From: Nocardioides sp. J54
GTDB taxonomy: Bacteria > Actinomycetota > Actinomycetes > Propionibacteriales > Nocardioidaceae
Assembly: GCF_000519005.1 (NCBI RefSeq)
Contig: NZ_JAER01000005.1
Span: 51,425-115,424 of the forward strand
DNA length: 64,000 bases
Direction: 5' to 3'
The notes under the pieces were generated by a model. It searched no databases. It was not told the origin of the DNA and saw nothing but the letters and a program-made list of their open reading frames with translations. The position numbers and the translations under genes were made by a program. Shown one piece after another: positions 25,610 through 34,945 of the stretch (the stretch's first letter is position 1; each line of letters starts with the position of its first letter).

Positions 25610-26355
25610 TGACGTACACCCTCGTCCTGCTCCGCCACGGCGAGAGCGAGTGGAACGCGAAGAACCTGTTCACCGGCTGGGTCGACGTCGCGCTGACCGA
25701 GAAGGGCCGCGCCGAGGCAGCGCGCGGCGGCGAGCTGCTCAAGGAGGCCGGCCTCCTCCCGGACGTCGTGCACACCTCGCTGCAGCGCCGGGCGATCAAC
25801 ACCGCCGCGATCGCGCTCGACACCGCCGACCGCCACTGGATCCCGGTGCGCCGGTCCTGGCGCCTCAACGAGCGCCACTACGGCGCCCTGCAGGGCAAGG
25901 ACAAGAAGCAGACGCTCGAGCAGTACGGCGAGGAGCAGTTCATGCTCTGGCGCCGGTCGTTCGACACCCCGCCGCCGCCGCTCGACGACGACAGCGAGTA
26001 CTCCCAGGCCGGTGACCCGCGCTACGCCGACCTCGGCGAGGAGATGCCGCGCACCGAGTGCCTGAAGGACGTCATCGCCCGACTGCTCCCCTACTGGGAC
26101 GCAGGCATCGTGCCGGACCTGCGCGCCGGCCACACCGTCCTCGTCGCCGCCCACGGCAACAGCCTGCGCGCGATCGTCAAGCACCTCGACCAGATCAGCG
26201 ACACCGACATCGCCGGCCTGAACATCCCCACCGGGATGCCGCTGGTCTACGAGCTCGACGAGGACACGCTGGCCCCCACCGTCCCCGGTGGCCGCTACCT
26301 CGACCCGGAGGCCGCCGCGGCCGCCGCAGCCGCGGTCGCCAACCAGGGCCGGTGA
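25609..26355 (+). CDS. gpmA: 2,3-bisphosphoglycerate-dependent phosphoglycerate mutase
   Basis: Glycolytic/gluconeogenic enzyme interconverting 3- and 2-phosphoglycerate, 248 residues. The phosphohistidine motif [10 protein letters not shown] holds His10. [39 protein letters not shown] and AAHGNSLRA (second His) are all present. The C-terminus ends in an alanine run. The ATG overlaps the upstream lipoprotein stop by 1 bp. Its closeness to senX3-regX3-phoU and mshA matches the mycobacterial gene order. Confidence 0.97.
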   Translation: MTYTLVLLRHGESEWNAKNLFTGWVDVALTEKGRAEAARGGELLKEAGLLPDVVHTSLQRRAINTAAIALDTADRHWIPVRRSWRLNERHYGALQGKDKKQTLEQYGEEQFMLWRRSFDTPPPPLDDDSEYSQAGDPRYADLGEEMPRTECLKDVIARLLPYWDAGIVPDLRAGHTVLVAAHGNSLRAIVKHLDQISDTDIAGLNIPTGMPLVYELDEDTLAPTVPGGRYLDPEAAAAAAAAVANQGR

Positions 26356-26393
26356 CCGGCGGGACGTCACACGCGTCCCACCAGTCACGAGTT

Positions 26394-26582
26394 TCACCAC
26401 CTAGGTGGTGATTCCCCGCCCCGGTGGGCCTGATTTCGTGTGCCCAGTCGGAGTTTCACCACCTAGGTGGTGAATCCCCTTCACCGGCCCACCCCGAGCC
26501 GAACTTGCTGACGTCTCCTCGCGCTTGTCGGCCGTTGCAACCGTCATCAAGCGCAGGAATCCCCGCTCAGGCGGGGATTCCT
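26394..26582. repeat. Composite palindromic element, family C (copy 1)
   Basis: Perfect palindromes TCACCACCTAGGTGGTGA (26394-26411) and TTCACCACCTAGGTGGTGAA (26455-26474) are followed by CGAACTTGCTGACG (about 26500-26513) and the hairpin AGGAATCCCCGC-TCAG-complement (26555-26582). The last hairpin touches the phoU stop codon and may terminate both converging genes. The same ordered parts occur at 40965-41132. Confidence 0.82.
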
Positions 26583-27234
26583 ACGCCGCCGGCGCCGGGT
26601 GCTGCCCGGTCACCACGAACACCACCCGGTTGGCGACGGACACCGCGTGGTCGGCGATCCGCTCGTAGTACCGCCCCAGCAGGGCGAGGTCGACCGCCGC
26701 CTCGACGCCGTGGGACCAGTCGTCGCCGAGCAGCTCGGTGAAGCTGCGGCGGCGCAGCTGGTCCATCTCCTCGTCGTCGCGGCCGAGCGCGATCGCGGCC
26801 TCGACGTCGCGGGTGGTGATCACGTCGCTGACCCGGGCAACCATGTCCTGGGCGACCTCGGCCATCTGCTCCATCGTCGGGCGGACCTCGGCGGGCACCG
26901 CGACCTCGGGGACGCGCAGGCGGGCGATCTTCGCGACGTGCACCGAGAGGTCGCCCATCCGCTCGAGCTCGGCGACCATCCGCAGCGCGGCCACGATGGT
27001 GCGCAGGTCGCCGGCGACGGGCTGCTGCAGCGACAGCAGGCTGAACGCGCGCTCCTCGACCTGCTCGCGGGCGCGGTCGATGGCGGCGTCGCCGCTGATG
27101 ACCCGCTCCGCGACGGCCGCGTCGCCGGTGAGCAGGGCGCGGCTGGCGTCGCGGACGGCGGTCCGCACGCTGCGGCTGATGGCTGCCAGGTCGGCGAAGA
27201 CGGACTCGAGCTCCTCGGTGTACGCATCACGCAT
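26581..27234 (-). CDS. phoU: Phosphate transport/signalling protein PhoU
   Basis: A 217-residue protein with two three-helix PhoU domains, each with the metal-binding E/DxxxD signature region (ELERMGDLSVHVAKIARL in the first, LGRYYERIADHAVSVANRVVF in the second). PhoU links the Pst phosphate transporter to the SenX3/PhoR-type kinase and keeps the regulon off in high phosphate. It is divergent from senX3, 122 bp away, supporting that role. The ATG at 27234 follows TACCGT by 7 nt (leaderless). Confidence 0.95.
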   Translation of the reverse strand: MRDAYTEELESVFADLAAISRSVRTAVRDASRALLTGDAAVAERVISGDAAIDRAREQVEERAFSLLSLQQPVAGDLRTIVAALRMVAELERMGDLSVHVAKIARLRVPEVAVPAEVRPTMEQMAEVAQDMVARVSDVITTRDVEAAIALGRDDEEMDQLRRRSFTELLGDDWSHGVEAAVDLALLGRYYERIADHAVSVANRVVFVVTGQHPAPAA

Positions 27235-27356
27235 GCGGCGGACGGTACGAGCCGCAGGTGTACGCGCGGCGGCGCCCGGTGAACGCGGGGTGAACATCGC
27301 GCGGCGGGTCGTTCCCGCTGCCCGGACGGGCCGGCGTGCCGCCGTACGATCGAGCC

Positions 27357-28592
27357 GTGGACGCGACGACCCAGGCCGTGCTGGCCGCGCTCCTCGGCGG
27401 CGTCGTGGCCGCCGGCGCCATGCTCGCGTGGCACCTCAGCGACCGGCAGCAGCACCGCTACCGCGCCCCGGAGGAGCCGGTCGTGCCCGACGGCGTCGCC
27501 GCCGTGCTGTCGGTGCTGCGCAGCAGCGCGGTCGTCGTCGACGAGTCCGACACCGTCCTCAAGGCGTCCGCCCCGGCGTTCGCGATGGGCTTCGTGCGGG
27601 GCACGACCCTGCTGTCCGACGAGCTGGGCGAGCTGATCCGGCAGGTACGCCGCGACGGCGAGATCCGCGAGACCGAGCTGATCGTGCCGCGCCCGGCCGG
27701 CAGCCCACGGCACGTGACCGCGCGGGTCGCGCCGCTGGGCACGCGGCTGGTGCTGGCCTTGGTCGAGGACCGCACCCGCGAGCGGCAGGTGGAGGAGGTC
27801 CGCCGCGACTTCGTCGCCAACGTCAGCCACGAGCTCAAGACCCCCGTCGGCGCGATCCACCTGCTCGCCGAGGCGGTGGACGGGGCGGCCGACGACCCGG
27901 AGGCGGTACGACGCTTCGCCGCCCGCATGATCACCGAGAGCGACCGCCTCTCCCGGCTCGTGCAGCAGATCATCGAGCTGTCCCGGCTGCAGGGCGACGA
28001 GCCCCTCGACTCGCCCGCACCGGTGTCGATCGACTCCGTCGTCGCCACCGCCGTCGACGTCGTCTCGACGACCGCGGCGAGCAAGGAGATCGCGGTGGTC
28101 GCGGAGGGCGAGCACGGCCTGACGGTGCTCGGCAGCGAGAAGCAGGTCGCCGCCGCCGTCAGCAACCTCGTCTCCAACGCCGTCACCTACTCCGAGCCCG
28201 GCTCCCGGGTGGTGGTGACCCGTCGCACCGCCGGCGACATGGTCGAGGTCTCCGTCGTCGACCAGGGCATCGGCATCCCCGAGCAGGAGGTCGAGCGGAT
28301 CTTCGAGCGCTTCTACCGCGTCGACCCCGCCCGGCACCGCTCCACCGGCGGAACCGGCCTCGGCCTGTCGATCGTCAAGCACGTCGCCGCCACGCACGGC
28401 GGCGAGGTGCGCGTCTGGTCGGTCGAGGGCCAGGGCTCCACCTTCACCCTCGCGCTGCCGCGCCGCCCGGACCCGGCCGCCCGCCCCGGCGGCGAGGTCG
28501 CCGACACTGTCCCTGCCACCCCAGCCAGCCCTGCCACCCCTGCCACCCCTGCCGCCCCCGTCCAGCCCCACCTCCAGGAGGAACGCCCGTGA
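27357..28592 (+). CDS. senX3: Sensor histidine kinase SenX3
   Basis: A 411-residue membrane kinase of the phosphate-sensing two-component system. One N-terminal transmembrane segment (7-26), a PAS-like domain (about 45-140), the HisKA dimerisation helix with phospho-acceptor His158 in FVANVSHELKTP, and the HATPase domain with SNLVSNAVTYS (N box), VVDQGIGIP (G1) and GGTGLGLSIV (G2). The last 30 residues are a Pro-Ala-Thr repeat tail, absent from most homologues. The GTG at 27357 lies 6 nt after TACGAT (leaderless). The stop overlaps the regX3 start (GTGA). Confidence 0.95.
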   Translation: MDATTQAVLAALLGGVVAAGAMLAWHLSDRQQHRYRAPEEPVVPDGVAAVLSVLRSSAVVVDESDTVLKASAPAFAMGFVRGTTLLSDELGELIRQVRRDGEIRETELIVPRPAGSPRHVTARVAPLGTRLVLALVEDRTRERQVEEVRRDFVANVSHELKTPVGAIHLLAEAVDGAADDPEAVRRFAARMITESDRLSRLVQQIIELSRLQGDEPLDSPAPVSIDSVVATAVDVVSTTAASKEIAVVAEGEHGLTVLGSEKQVAAAVSNLVSNAVTYSEPGSRVVVTRRTAGDMVEVSVVDQGIGIPEQEVERIFERFYRVDPARHRSTGGTGLGLSIVKHVAATHGGEVRVWSVEGQGSTFTLALPRRPDPAARPGGEVADTVPATPASPATPATPAAPVQPHLQEERP

Positions 28593-29266
28593 CACGGGTT
28601 CTTGTCGTCGAGGACGAAGAGAGCTACAGCGACGCCCTCGCCTACCTGCTGCGCAAGGAGGGCTTCGAGGTCGCGATCGCGGCCGACGGCAACGCGGCGC
28701 TGAAGGAGTTCGACCGCAACGGCGCCGACATCCTGCTGCTCGACCTCATGCTGCCCGGCATCCCCGGCACCGAGGTCTGCCGCACCATCCGGCAGACCTC
28801 CAACGTCCCGGTGATCATGGTCAGCGCCAAGGACGACGAGATCGACAAGGTGGTCGGCCTCGAGCTGGGCGCCGACGACTACGTCACCAAGCCGTACTCC
28901 CCGCGCGAGCTGGTCGCGAGGATCCGCGCCGTGCTGCGCCGCGGAGCCGGTGAGGAGGCACAGCCGGACACCCTCGAGGGCGGGCCGGTGCGGATGGACG
29001 TCGAGCGGCACGTGGTGACCGTCGACGGCGTCGAGCAGAAGCTGCCGCTCAAGGAGTTCGAGCTGCTCGAGATGTTCCTGCGCAACCCCGGCCGGGTCCT
29101 CACCCGCGGGCAGCTGATCGACCGGGTGTGGGGTGCCGACTACGTCGGCGACACCAAGACCCTCGACGTGCACGTGAAGCGGCTGCGGGCCAAGCTCGAG
29201 CCCGAGCCGAGCGAGCCGCGGTACCTGGTGACCGTGCGCGGGCTGGGCTACAAGCTCGACGTCTGA
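28589..29266 (+). CDS. regX3: Response regulator RegX3 (OmpR/PhoB type)
   Basis: A 225-residue DNA-binding regulator paired with SenX3. The receiver domain (1-120) has acidic residues EDE (8-10), phosphorylation site Asp52 in LLLDLMLPG, and Lys in VTKPYSP. The OmpR-type winged helix (about 130-225) has ELLEMFLRNPGRVLTRGQLI and TLDVHVKRLRAKLE. It likely activates pst, phoU and other phosphate genes. The GTG overlaps the senX3 stop, and AGGAGG precedes it. Its 3-prime end overlaps the converging transporter gene by 19 bp. Confidence 0.96.
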   Translation: MTRVLVVEDEESYSDALAYLLRKEGFEVAIAADGNAALKEFDRNGADILLLDLMLPGIPGTEVCRTIRQTSNVPVIMVSAKDDEIDKVVGLELGADDYVTKPYSPRELVARIRAVLRRGAGEEAQPDTLEGGPVRMDVERHVVTVDGVEQKLPLKEFELLEMFLRNPGRVLTRGQLIDRVWGADYVGDTKTLDVHVKRLRAKLEPEPSEPRYLVTVRGLGYKLDV

Positions 29267-30270
29267 CCCGACGCCGGGTTCGCCCCGCCGGCCTCCTCCG
29301 CGCGCCCAGGTGGTCGGCCCGGCCCGGCAGGGTCCGGAGCAGCCAGGTCGACCGGGCACTCGGCCTCGAGCGCGACGTCGGCGGCCGGGTCGGCACTCGC
29401 GGCCGTCGTACCGTCGGCGGCGCCGCGGCCCCCGGCCGCGACGAAGCAGCCGACGAGGATGAGCGGGAAGCCGACGAGCATGCCGGCGGTGACCGCCTCG
29501 TCGAGAAGCAGCACACCGAGCACGATCGCGACGGCGGGGTTGACGTAGGTGATGATCGTCGAGCGCGTCGGCCCGGCTTCCCTGATCAGCTCGAGGAAGA
29601 CGACGAAGGCCACCGCGGTGCACAGCAGCCCGAGCACGGCGATGCTCCCCCACGCCTCGCCGGGCAACCCCGTCGGCGCGTCGACCACGCCGAACGGCAG
29701 GTAGACGAGGGCGGTGAGCGTGAGCGCGCAGGCCATCACGCCCAGTCCGGGCACGTCGGCGAGCCAGCGGGTCAGCACGAGCGGCCCGGCGGCGTAGCAG
29801 ACCGCGACGGCCAGCATCTCCGCGACAGCGAACAGGTCGACGTGGTCGAGGTCGAGACCGACCAGGCAGGCGACGCCGGCGAACCCGAGCACCAGCCCCG
29901 CGGCCTGGGAGCGGCTGAACCGCTCGGCGTGGGTGGTGACGAGGAAGGCGAGCGCCCCGAAGAGGGGGACGGCGGCGACCAGCAGCCCCGCCAGCGACGA
30001 GGAGATGCGCTGCTCCGCGTGCCCGAGCAGCACCCATGGCACCATGATCTCGATGGCCGCGAACAAGGCGAGCGGTCGCCACCGCGCGAGCACCGGCGCG
30101 ACCTCGCGGCGGGCGAGGGCGAGCGGCAGCAGCACCAGGGCCGCGAGCGCCGTGCGCAGGAAGACGAGGGACGCCGGTGACACGTGCTCGACCGCGATCC
30201 GGATGAACAGGTAGGGCAGCCCCCAGATCAGGCACATCGCCAGGAACAGCGACCATCCGCGCTTCGTCAC
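29248..30270 (-). CDS. EamA/DMT-superfamily transporter
   Basis: A 340-residue inner-membrane protein with ten predicted helices in two EamA repeats (about residues 5-130 and 140-275), of the RhaT/YdcZ-like exporter type. The conserved repeat-end motif is recognisable in each half (GLLVAAVPLFGAL; TYVNPAVAIVLGVLLLDEAV). The C-terminal 55 residues are an Ala/Pro/Gly/Asp-rich cytoplasmic tail. Transported compound unknown. The GTG at 30270 has TAGATT 6 nt upstream (leaderless). The stop overlaps regX3 on the other strand. Confidence 0.88.
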   Translation of the reverse strand: MTKRGWSLFLAMCLIWGLPYLFIRIAVEHVSPASLVFLRTALAALVLLPLALARREVAPVLARWRPLALFAAIEIMVPWVLLGHAEQRISSSLAGLLVAAVPLFGALAFLVTTHAERFSRSQAAGLVLGFAGVACLVGLDLDHVDLFAVAEMLAVAVCYAAGPLVLTRWLADVPGLGVMACALTLTALVYLPFGVVDAPTGLPGEAWGSIAVLGLLCTAVAFVVFLELIREAGPTRSTIITYVNPAVAIVLGVLLLDEAVTAGMLVGFPLILVGCFVAAGGRGAADGTTAASADPAADVALEAECPVDLAAPDPAGPGRPPGRAEEAGGANPASGQTSSL

Positions 30271-30399
30271 CCGGCCAATCTAGGGACGCCCACCGACACC
30301 GGCCGCGCGGGTTCCGCACACCGCCCCGCGCGTGATCCGACCCTGTGCACGACCCGCCCGCTGACCCGGTCTGCGGACAGCTCCTGGCTCCCGGCGCGG

Positions 30400-30458
30400 T
30401 AGTCCCGGGTCACAAGCACCGCGACACGCCGTTCAAGGGTGCTCTTGACCCGGGACTA
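30400..30458. repeat. Long inverted repeat upstream of the DGPF/ECF pair
   Basis: TAGTCCCGGGTCA (30400-30412) and TGACCCGGGACTA (30446-30458) are exact complements. Inside them a further 6 bp (AGCACC/GGTGCT) pair after a 2-nt internal loop. The 338-bp gap 30271-30608 otherwise shows no gene. The structure is 150 bp before the start codon, so it may be an operator or an isolated mobile-element footprint. Confidence 0.7.
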
Positions 30459-30608
30459 TCCCAGCCGGCCGCCCCTCGACCGGCCCCGCGGACGGGTCCG
30501 GAGAGAGGGCCGGGGAAAGGTCCGGTGGCGGATGTCGAGGATGCCGGGGTGGCTCCGTCTCCCGGGTGAAGGCGGCAAGATGGCCGTCTCGGAACAAGGA
30601 GACAGACC

Positions 30609-31028
30609 ATGGCGAAGTACCTCCTGCTCAAGCACTACCGGCGCACCAGCGGGCCGGAGAACGTGCCGGGCACCGACCTGCCGATCGACCAGTGGGCGCC
30701 GGAGGACGTGGACGCGCACGTGCGGTTCATGCAGGACTGGGCCGAGCAGATGCGGGAGCGCGGCGAGTTCGTCGACGCGCAGGCGCTGGCGCCCGAGGGC
30801 ACCTTCGTGCGGTACGACGGTGAGGGGCGCCCGCCGGTGACCGACGGCCCGTTCCCGGAGGCCAAGGAGCTCATCGCCGGCTGGATGGTCATCGACGTCG
30901 ACACCCCCGAGCGTGCCCACGAGGCGGCAGCGTCGCTCTCCGCGGCGCCCGGCCCCGGCGGGCGGCCGATCCACGAGTGGATCGAGGTGCGCCCCTTCCT
31001 GGGCGAGCCGCCGGTCGTCACCGAGTGA
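30609..31028 (+). CDS. DGPF/YCII-related protein
   Basis: A 139-residue protein of the YCII-related (PF03795) group with the hallmark TDGPFPEAKELIAGW at about 78-92. These dimeric ferredoxin-like proteins are encoded beside ECF42-type sigma factors and take their nickname, DGPF, from this motif. Their chemistry is unresolved. The start MAKYLLLKHYRR at ATG 30609 has AAGGAG 7 nt upstream. The sigma gene follows 31 bp later, so the two form a unit, probably self-activated by the sigma factor. Confidence 0.9.
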   Translation: MAKYLLLKHYRRTSGPENVPGTDLPIDQWAPEDVDAHVRFMQDWAEQMRERGEFVDAQALAPEGTFVRYDGEGRPPVTDGPFPEAKELIAGWMVIDVDTPERAHEAAASLSAAPGPGGRPIHEWIEVRPFLGEPPVVTE

Positions 31029-31059
31029 CCGGGCGACCTGGGCGACCGGGGCGGGGCCG

Positions 31060-32217
31060 GTGGTGGACGTGCACGGCGACGGGTTCGCGGACCTGCTGCG
31101 CGAGCTCGGGCCGCAGGTCCTCGGTGTCCTCGTCCGCCGCGGTGGCGACTTCGCAGCGGCCGAGGACGCCGTGCAGGAGGCCCTCCTCGAGGCGGTACGA
31201 CGGTGGCCGGACGACCCGCCCCACGAGCCCCGCTCGTGGCTGCTCACCGTGGCCCGTCGCAAGCTCGTCGACGAGGTGCGCTCGGCGACTGCCCGGCAAC
31301 GCCGGGAGGAGCGCGTCCAGCGCGAGCCCGCCCCGGGGCCGACCGAGCAGGCCGACGACACGCTGCTGCTCCTGAGCCGCTGCTGCCACCCGGCGCTGAG
31401 CCCCGCGTCGGCGGTGGCGCTCACGCTGCGGGCGGTCGGCGGCCTCACCACCCGGCAGGTCGCGCAGGCGTTCCTGGTGCCGGAGGCGACGATGGCCCAG
31501 CGCATCTCCCGCGCGAAGCGCACGGTGTCGGGCCAGCGCTTCGACCAGCCCGGGGACGTCCGCGCGGTGCTGCGGGTGCTCTACCTGATCTTCAACGAGG
31601 GCTTCACCGGCGAGGTCGATCTCGCCGAGGAGGCGATCCGGCTGACCCGGCAGCTCGCGGCGGCGACCGACGACCCGGAGGTCGACGGCCTGCTCGCGCT
31701 GATGCTGCTGCACCACGCGCGCCGGCGCGCGCGTCGTACCCCCACCGGCGACCTGGTCCCGCTCGCCGAGCAGGACCGGTCGCTGTGGGACACCGCGCTC
31801 ATCGCCGAGGGGGTGGACCTGCTGCAGGGTGCGCTGGCCCGCGACCGGATGGGCGAGTACCAGGCCCAGGCGGCGATCGCCGCGCTCCACGACGACGCCG
31901 CCACCGCCGAGGAGACCGACTGGGTCCAGGTCGTGGAGTGGTACGACGAGCTGGTGCGCCTCGCGCCGAGCCCGGTGGTGCTGCTGAACCGGGCCGTCGC
32001 GGTCGGCGCCGCGGACGGCCCGCTGGCCGGGCTGCGGGAGCTCGAGCAGGTCCCCGACGACGTCCCGCGCCGGGAGGCGGCCGCAGCGTGGTTGCACGAG
32101 CAGGTGGGCGAGCGCGAGGAGGCGGCGCGGCTCTACGCCGTCGCGGCCGCGCGGGCGACCAGCACGGCCGAGCGCGACCACCTCACCCGGCAGGCGGCAC
32201 GGCTGCGCCACCCGTGA
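31060..32217 (+). CDS. ECF42-type RNA polymerase sigma factor with C-terminal extension
   Basis: A 385-residue sigma factor. Region 2 covers about 5-75 (GGDFAAAEDAVQEALLEAVRRWPDDPPHEPRSWL holds the core-binding and -10 recognition helices). Region 4 covers about 105-160 (LTLRAVGGLTTRQVAQAFLVPEATMAQRISRAK). The remaining 220 residues form the SigJ/ECF42 type C-terminal TPR-like domain (YLIFNEGFTGE, RDRMGEYQAQAAIAALHDDA, LNRAVAVGAADGP). ECF42 proteins have no anti-sigma factor; the extension is thought to control activity. The GTG at 31060 is chosen because region 2 begins a few codons later; GTGs at 31063 and 31069 are possible too. Confidence 0.9.
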   Translation: MVDVHGDGFADLLRELGPQVLGVLVRRGGDFAAAEDAVQEALLEAVRRWPDDPPHEPRSWLLTVARRKLVDEVRSATARQRREERVQREPAPGPTEQADDTLLLLSRCCHPALSPASAVALTLRAVGGLTTRQVAQAFLVPEATMAQRISRAKRTVSGQRFDQPGDVRAVLRVLYLIFNEGFTGEVDLAEEAIRLTRQLAAATDDPEVDGLLALMLLHHARRRARRTPTGDLVPLAEQDRSLWDTALIAEGVDLLQGALARDRMGEYQAQAAIAALHDDAATAEETDWVQVVEWYDELVRLAPSPVVLLNRAVAVGAADGPLAGLRELEQVPDDVPRREAAAAWLHEQVGEREEAARLYAVAAARATSTAERDHLTRQAARLRHP

Positions 32218-32229
32218 CGACCGGGACCG

Positions 32230-32763
32230 TCAGTCGGCCGGCTGCCCGGACTCCAGCCAGCCGCGGAACGCCTCGAGGTTCTTCGTCGACTCGCCCCGCT
32301 CGATGCGCCACTCCCACTCCTTGCGGATGGAGCTCTCGAAGCCGAGCTCGAGGATCGTGTTGAACGACTCGTCGGCGTACGTGAGCACCGAGCCCAGCAG
32401 CCGGTCGAGGTCCTCGGGGGTGACCGACGAGAGCGGCAGCCGGGCGTCGAGGTAGATGTCGCCGTGGTGGTCGATGCCGAACGCGACGCCGTACATGCGC
32501 ATGTTGCGCTCGAGCAGCCAGCGGTAGACCCGCTCGAACTGCTCGTCGGGGCGCCGGCACACGAACGCGTGGACGCCGAGCGCGTGCGGGCCGACGTCAA
32601 GGCGGACCGGCGTCTGCAGCTTCTTCTCCCCCGGCAGGGCGAAGCTGAAGGTGCCCTGCTCGGTCTCCTCGAACTCGATGTCGTTGCCCCGCAGGTGCTC
32701 GCGGACGACCTCGACAGGGCTGCCGGCGGAAGTGCTCGCGGGGGTGCTCGCGGGGTCGCTCAT
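32230..32763 (-). CDS. YbjN-domain protein
   Basis: A 177-residue protein with a YbjN (PF10722) fold: [81 protein letters not shown]. YbjN folds resemble type III secretion chaperones; function here is unknown. In mycobacteria the same family (Rv0487) lies beside mshA, as here. The ATG at 32763 has AGGAG 8 nt upstream and overlaps the mshA stop by 4 bp, so the two are co-translated. Converges with the sigma factor gene. Confidence 0.88.
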   Translation of the reverse strand: MSDPASTPASTSAGSPVEVVREHLRGNDIEFEETEQGTFSFALPGEKKLQTPVRLDVGPHALGVHAFVCRRPDEQFERVYRWLLERNMRMYGVAFGIDHHGDIYLDARLPLSSVTPEDLDRLLGSVLTYADESFNTILELGFESSIRKEWEWRIERGESTKNLEAFRGWLESGQPAD

Positions 32764-34061
32764 CGCAGCGCTCCTGCTTCCTCGCGCATCAGGGAGTGCG
32801 CGCGCTCGTAGACGGCCAGGGTCTGGGCGGCGGTCGCCTCCCACGAGAACTGCTCGGCCTGGACGAGGGCACCGGCCGCCAGCCGGTCGCGGTAGGCCGG
32901 GTCGGCGACCACGCGCTCGAGGGCGACCGCCCAGTCGCGGGCGTCGTGGGTGTCGACCAGCAGGCCGCTGTGCCCGTCGCGGACCACGGTGGTCAGCCCG
33001 CCGACCGCGGCGGCGATGACCGGTGCGCCGCTGGCCTGGGCCTCGGCGGCGACCAGCCCGAAGGACTCGTTGTACGACGGCACGGCGACCAGCGACGCGG
33101 CGGAGTACCACCCCGCCAGCTCGTGCTGGGGCACCGGCGGCACGAAGCGGACCACGTCGTCGATGCGGAGCTCGGCCGCGAGGTTGGCCAGTGACGTCGG
33201 CCGCTCGAGGCCGGACCCCGAGGGACCGCCGACGATCGGCACGACCAGCCGCGGGCGCAGCTCGGGGCGGCGCACCAGCAGCTCGGCCACCGCGCGCAGC
33301 AGCACGTCGGGCGCCTTGAGCGGCTGGATCCGGCCGGCGAAGAGCAGCACGAGCGCGTCGTCGCCGAGGTCGCGCTCGCGACGGGCACGGGCCCGGTCTG
33401 TCGGGGAGAGCGGGCGGAAGACCTCGGTGTCCACGCCGGGGTGCACGACCTCGACGCGGGCCGGCTCGGCGTCGTACAGGTTGATCAGCTGCTTGGCCTC
33501 GAGGTCGGTGTTCGCGATGAGCACGTCGGCGGCCTCGACCACCTGCTCCTCGCCGATCACCCGCTGCTCGGGCTCGGGGGTGTCGCCCTCGGCGAGCGCC
33601 TCGTTCTTGACCTTGGCCATCGTGTGCATCGAGTGCACGAGCGGCACGCCCCAGCGGTCGCGGGCCAGCGCACCGACCTGGCCGGAGAGCCAGTAGTGGG
33701 AATGCACGACGTCGAAGTGGCCGGGCGGGTGGACGGCCTCGGCGCGCAGCACCTCGCGGGCGAAGACGCACAGCTGCCCGGGCAGCTGCTCCTTGCTCAG
33801 TCCCTCGAACGGACCAGCGTGCACGTGGTGCACCGACACCCCGTCGGAGACCGCCACGACCGGGTCGAGGGCGCTGCTCGTGGCGCGCGTGAAGATGTCG
33901 ACCTCGATGCCGCTGGCGGCGAGGCGGCGGGCGACCTCGAGGACGTAGACGTTCATGCCGCCCGCGTCACCGGTGCCAGGCTGGTCGAGGGGGGAGGTGT
34001 GGAGGCTGACCATGGCGACGCGCCCGATGCGCGACTGCCTCGGATCCCTCGGCTCCGCCAT
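32760..34061 (-). CDS. mshA: D-inositol-3-phosphate glycosyltransferase
   Basis: First committed enzyme of mycothiol synthesis: GT-B glycosyltransferase joining GlcNAc from UDP-GlcNAc to 1-L-myo-inositol 1-phosphate. The product is 433 residues. The N-terminal family signature [22 protein letters not shown] is fully present. [18 protein letters not shown] and GVDTEVFRP mark the acceptor half, and the donor-binding motif [17 protein letters not shown] lies in the C-terminal half. The ATG at 34061 has AGGAGG 5 nt upstream. The substrate UDP-GlcNAc comes from GlmU, also in this window. Confidence 0.96.
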   Translation of the reverse strand: MAEPRDPRQSRIGRVAMVSLHTSPLDQPGTGDAGGMNVYVLEVARRLAASGIEVDIFTRATSSALDPVVAVSDGVSVHHVHAGPFEGLSKEQLPGQLCVFAREVLRAEAVHPPGHFDVVHSHYWLSGQVGALARDRWGVPLVHSMHTMAKVKNEALAEGDTPEPEQRVIGEEQVVEAADVLIANTDLEAKQLINLYDAEPARVEVVHPGVDTEVFRPLSPTDRARARRERDLGDDALVLLFAGRIQPLKAPDVLLRAVAELLVRRPELRPRLVVPIVGGPSGSGLERPTSLANLAAELRIDDVVRFVPPVPQHELAGWYSAASLVAVPSYNESFGLVAAEAQASGAPVIAAAVGGLTTVVRDGHSGLLVDTHDARDWAVALERVVADPAYRDRLAAGALVQAEQFSWEATAAQTLAVYERAHSLMREEAGALR

Positions 34062-34191
34062 CCCACCTCCTGCTCTCGTGCCCGTCGTGCCGGCGTCGTG
34101 ACCCTTGCTGCCGGGGCGGTACCCACCAACTCCGGCGATAGGCCAACCCTCCCAGTCTGCCCGGCATTCCCGGTCCGGAAGGATGGGGGTC

Positions 34192-34932
34192 ATGAGCAGC
34201 CGCCTCGCCGTCGTCACCGGAGCGTCCAGCGGGATCGGCGCCGCCACCGCGCGGCACCTCGCCCGGGAGGGCTTCGAGGTGGTCTGCGCCGCCCGGCGCA
34301 CCGACCGGATCGAGGCCCTCGCCGCCGAGATCGGCGGCCGCGCGGTCGCCTGCGACGTCACCGACGCCGACCAGGTCGCCGCGCTGGCCGAGGCCGTCGG
34401 CCCCCGGCTCGACGTGCTGGTCAACAACGCCGGTGGTGCGTTCGGCCTCGCGCCGGTCGCCGAGGCGGACACCGACCAGTGGCGCCGCATGTACGACGTC
34501 AACGTGATCGGCCTCATGCAGGTGACCCGCGCCCTGCTGCCGGCCCTCGTGGCCAGTGGCGCCGGCGTCGTCGTCAACGTCGGCTCGCTAGCCGGTCGCA
34601 CGGCCTACGAGGGCGGGGCTGGCTACACCGCGGCCAAGCACGGCACCCGCGTCGTCACCGAGACGCTGCGCCTGGAGCTCTACGACCAGCCGGTGCGGGT
34701 GTGCGAGGTCGCGCCCGGGATGGTGCGCACCGAGGAGTTCTCGCTGGTGCGCTTCGGCGGCGACCAGGAGCGCGCGGACGCGGTCTACGCCGGGGTGGCC
34801 GAGCCGCTGGTCGCCGACGACGTGGCCGAGGCGATCACCTGGGTCGCGACCCGGCCGCCGCACGTGAACATCGACGAGCTGGTGATCAAGCCCCGCGCGC
34901 AGGCTGCTTCGCACAAGGTGCACCGCGCCTGA
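34192..34932 (+). CDS. SDR-family NAD(P)-dependent oxidoreductase
   Basis: A 246-residue classical SDR of the YdfG/serine-dehydrogenase-like type. [10 protein letters not shown] (9-18) binds the cofactor; AARRTDR suggests NADPH preference through its arginines; NNAGGAFG, the serine in NVGSLAG and YTAAK complete the active site; the end [13 protein letters not shown] is typical of the YdfG-like group. Substrate unknown. The ATG at 34192 follows GGGGG; an ATG 9 bp upstream is an alternative. It converges with the nucleotidyltransferase gene of the RiPP locus and does not look functionally tied to it. Confidence 0.92.
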   Translation: MSSRLAVVTGASSGIGAATARHLAREGFEVVCAARRTDRIEALAAEIGGRAVACDVTDADQVAALAEAVGPRLDVLVNNAGGAFGLAPVAEADTDQWRRMYDVNVIGLMQVTRALLPALVASGAGVVVNVGSLAGRTAYEGGAGYTAAKHGTRVVTETLRLELYDQPVRVCEVAPGMVRTEEFSLVRFGGDQERADAVYAGVAEPLVADDVAEAITWVATRPPHVNIDELVIKPRAQAASHKVHRA

Positions 34933-34945
34933 CCACGTCGCCGGA

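Noticed and set aside
28500..28570. Tandem CCCTGCCAC-like repeat as a separate element
   Set aside because: It is the coding sequence of the Pro-Ala-Thr tail of SenX3, just before the regX3 ribosome-binding site.
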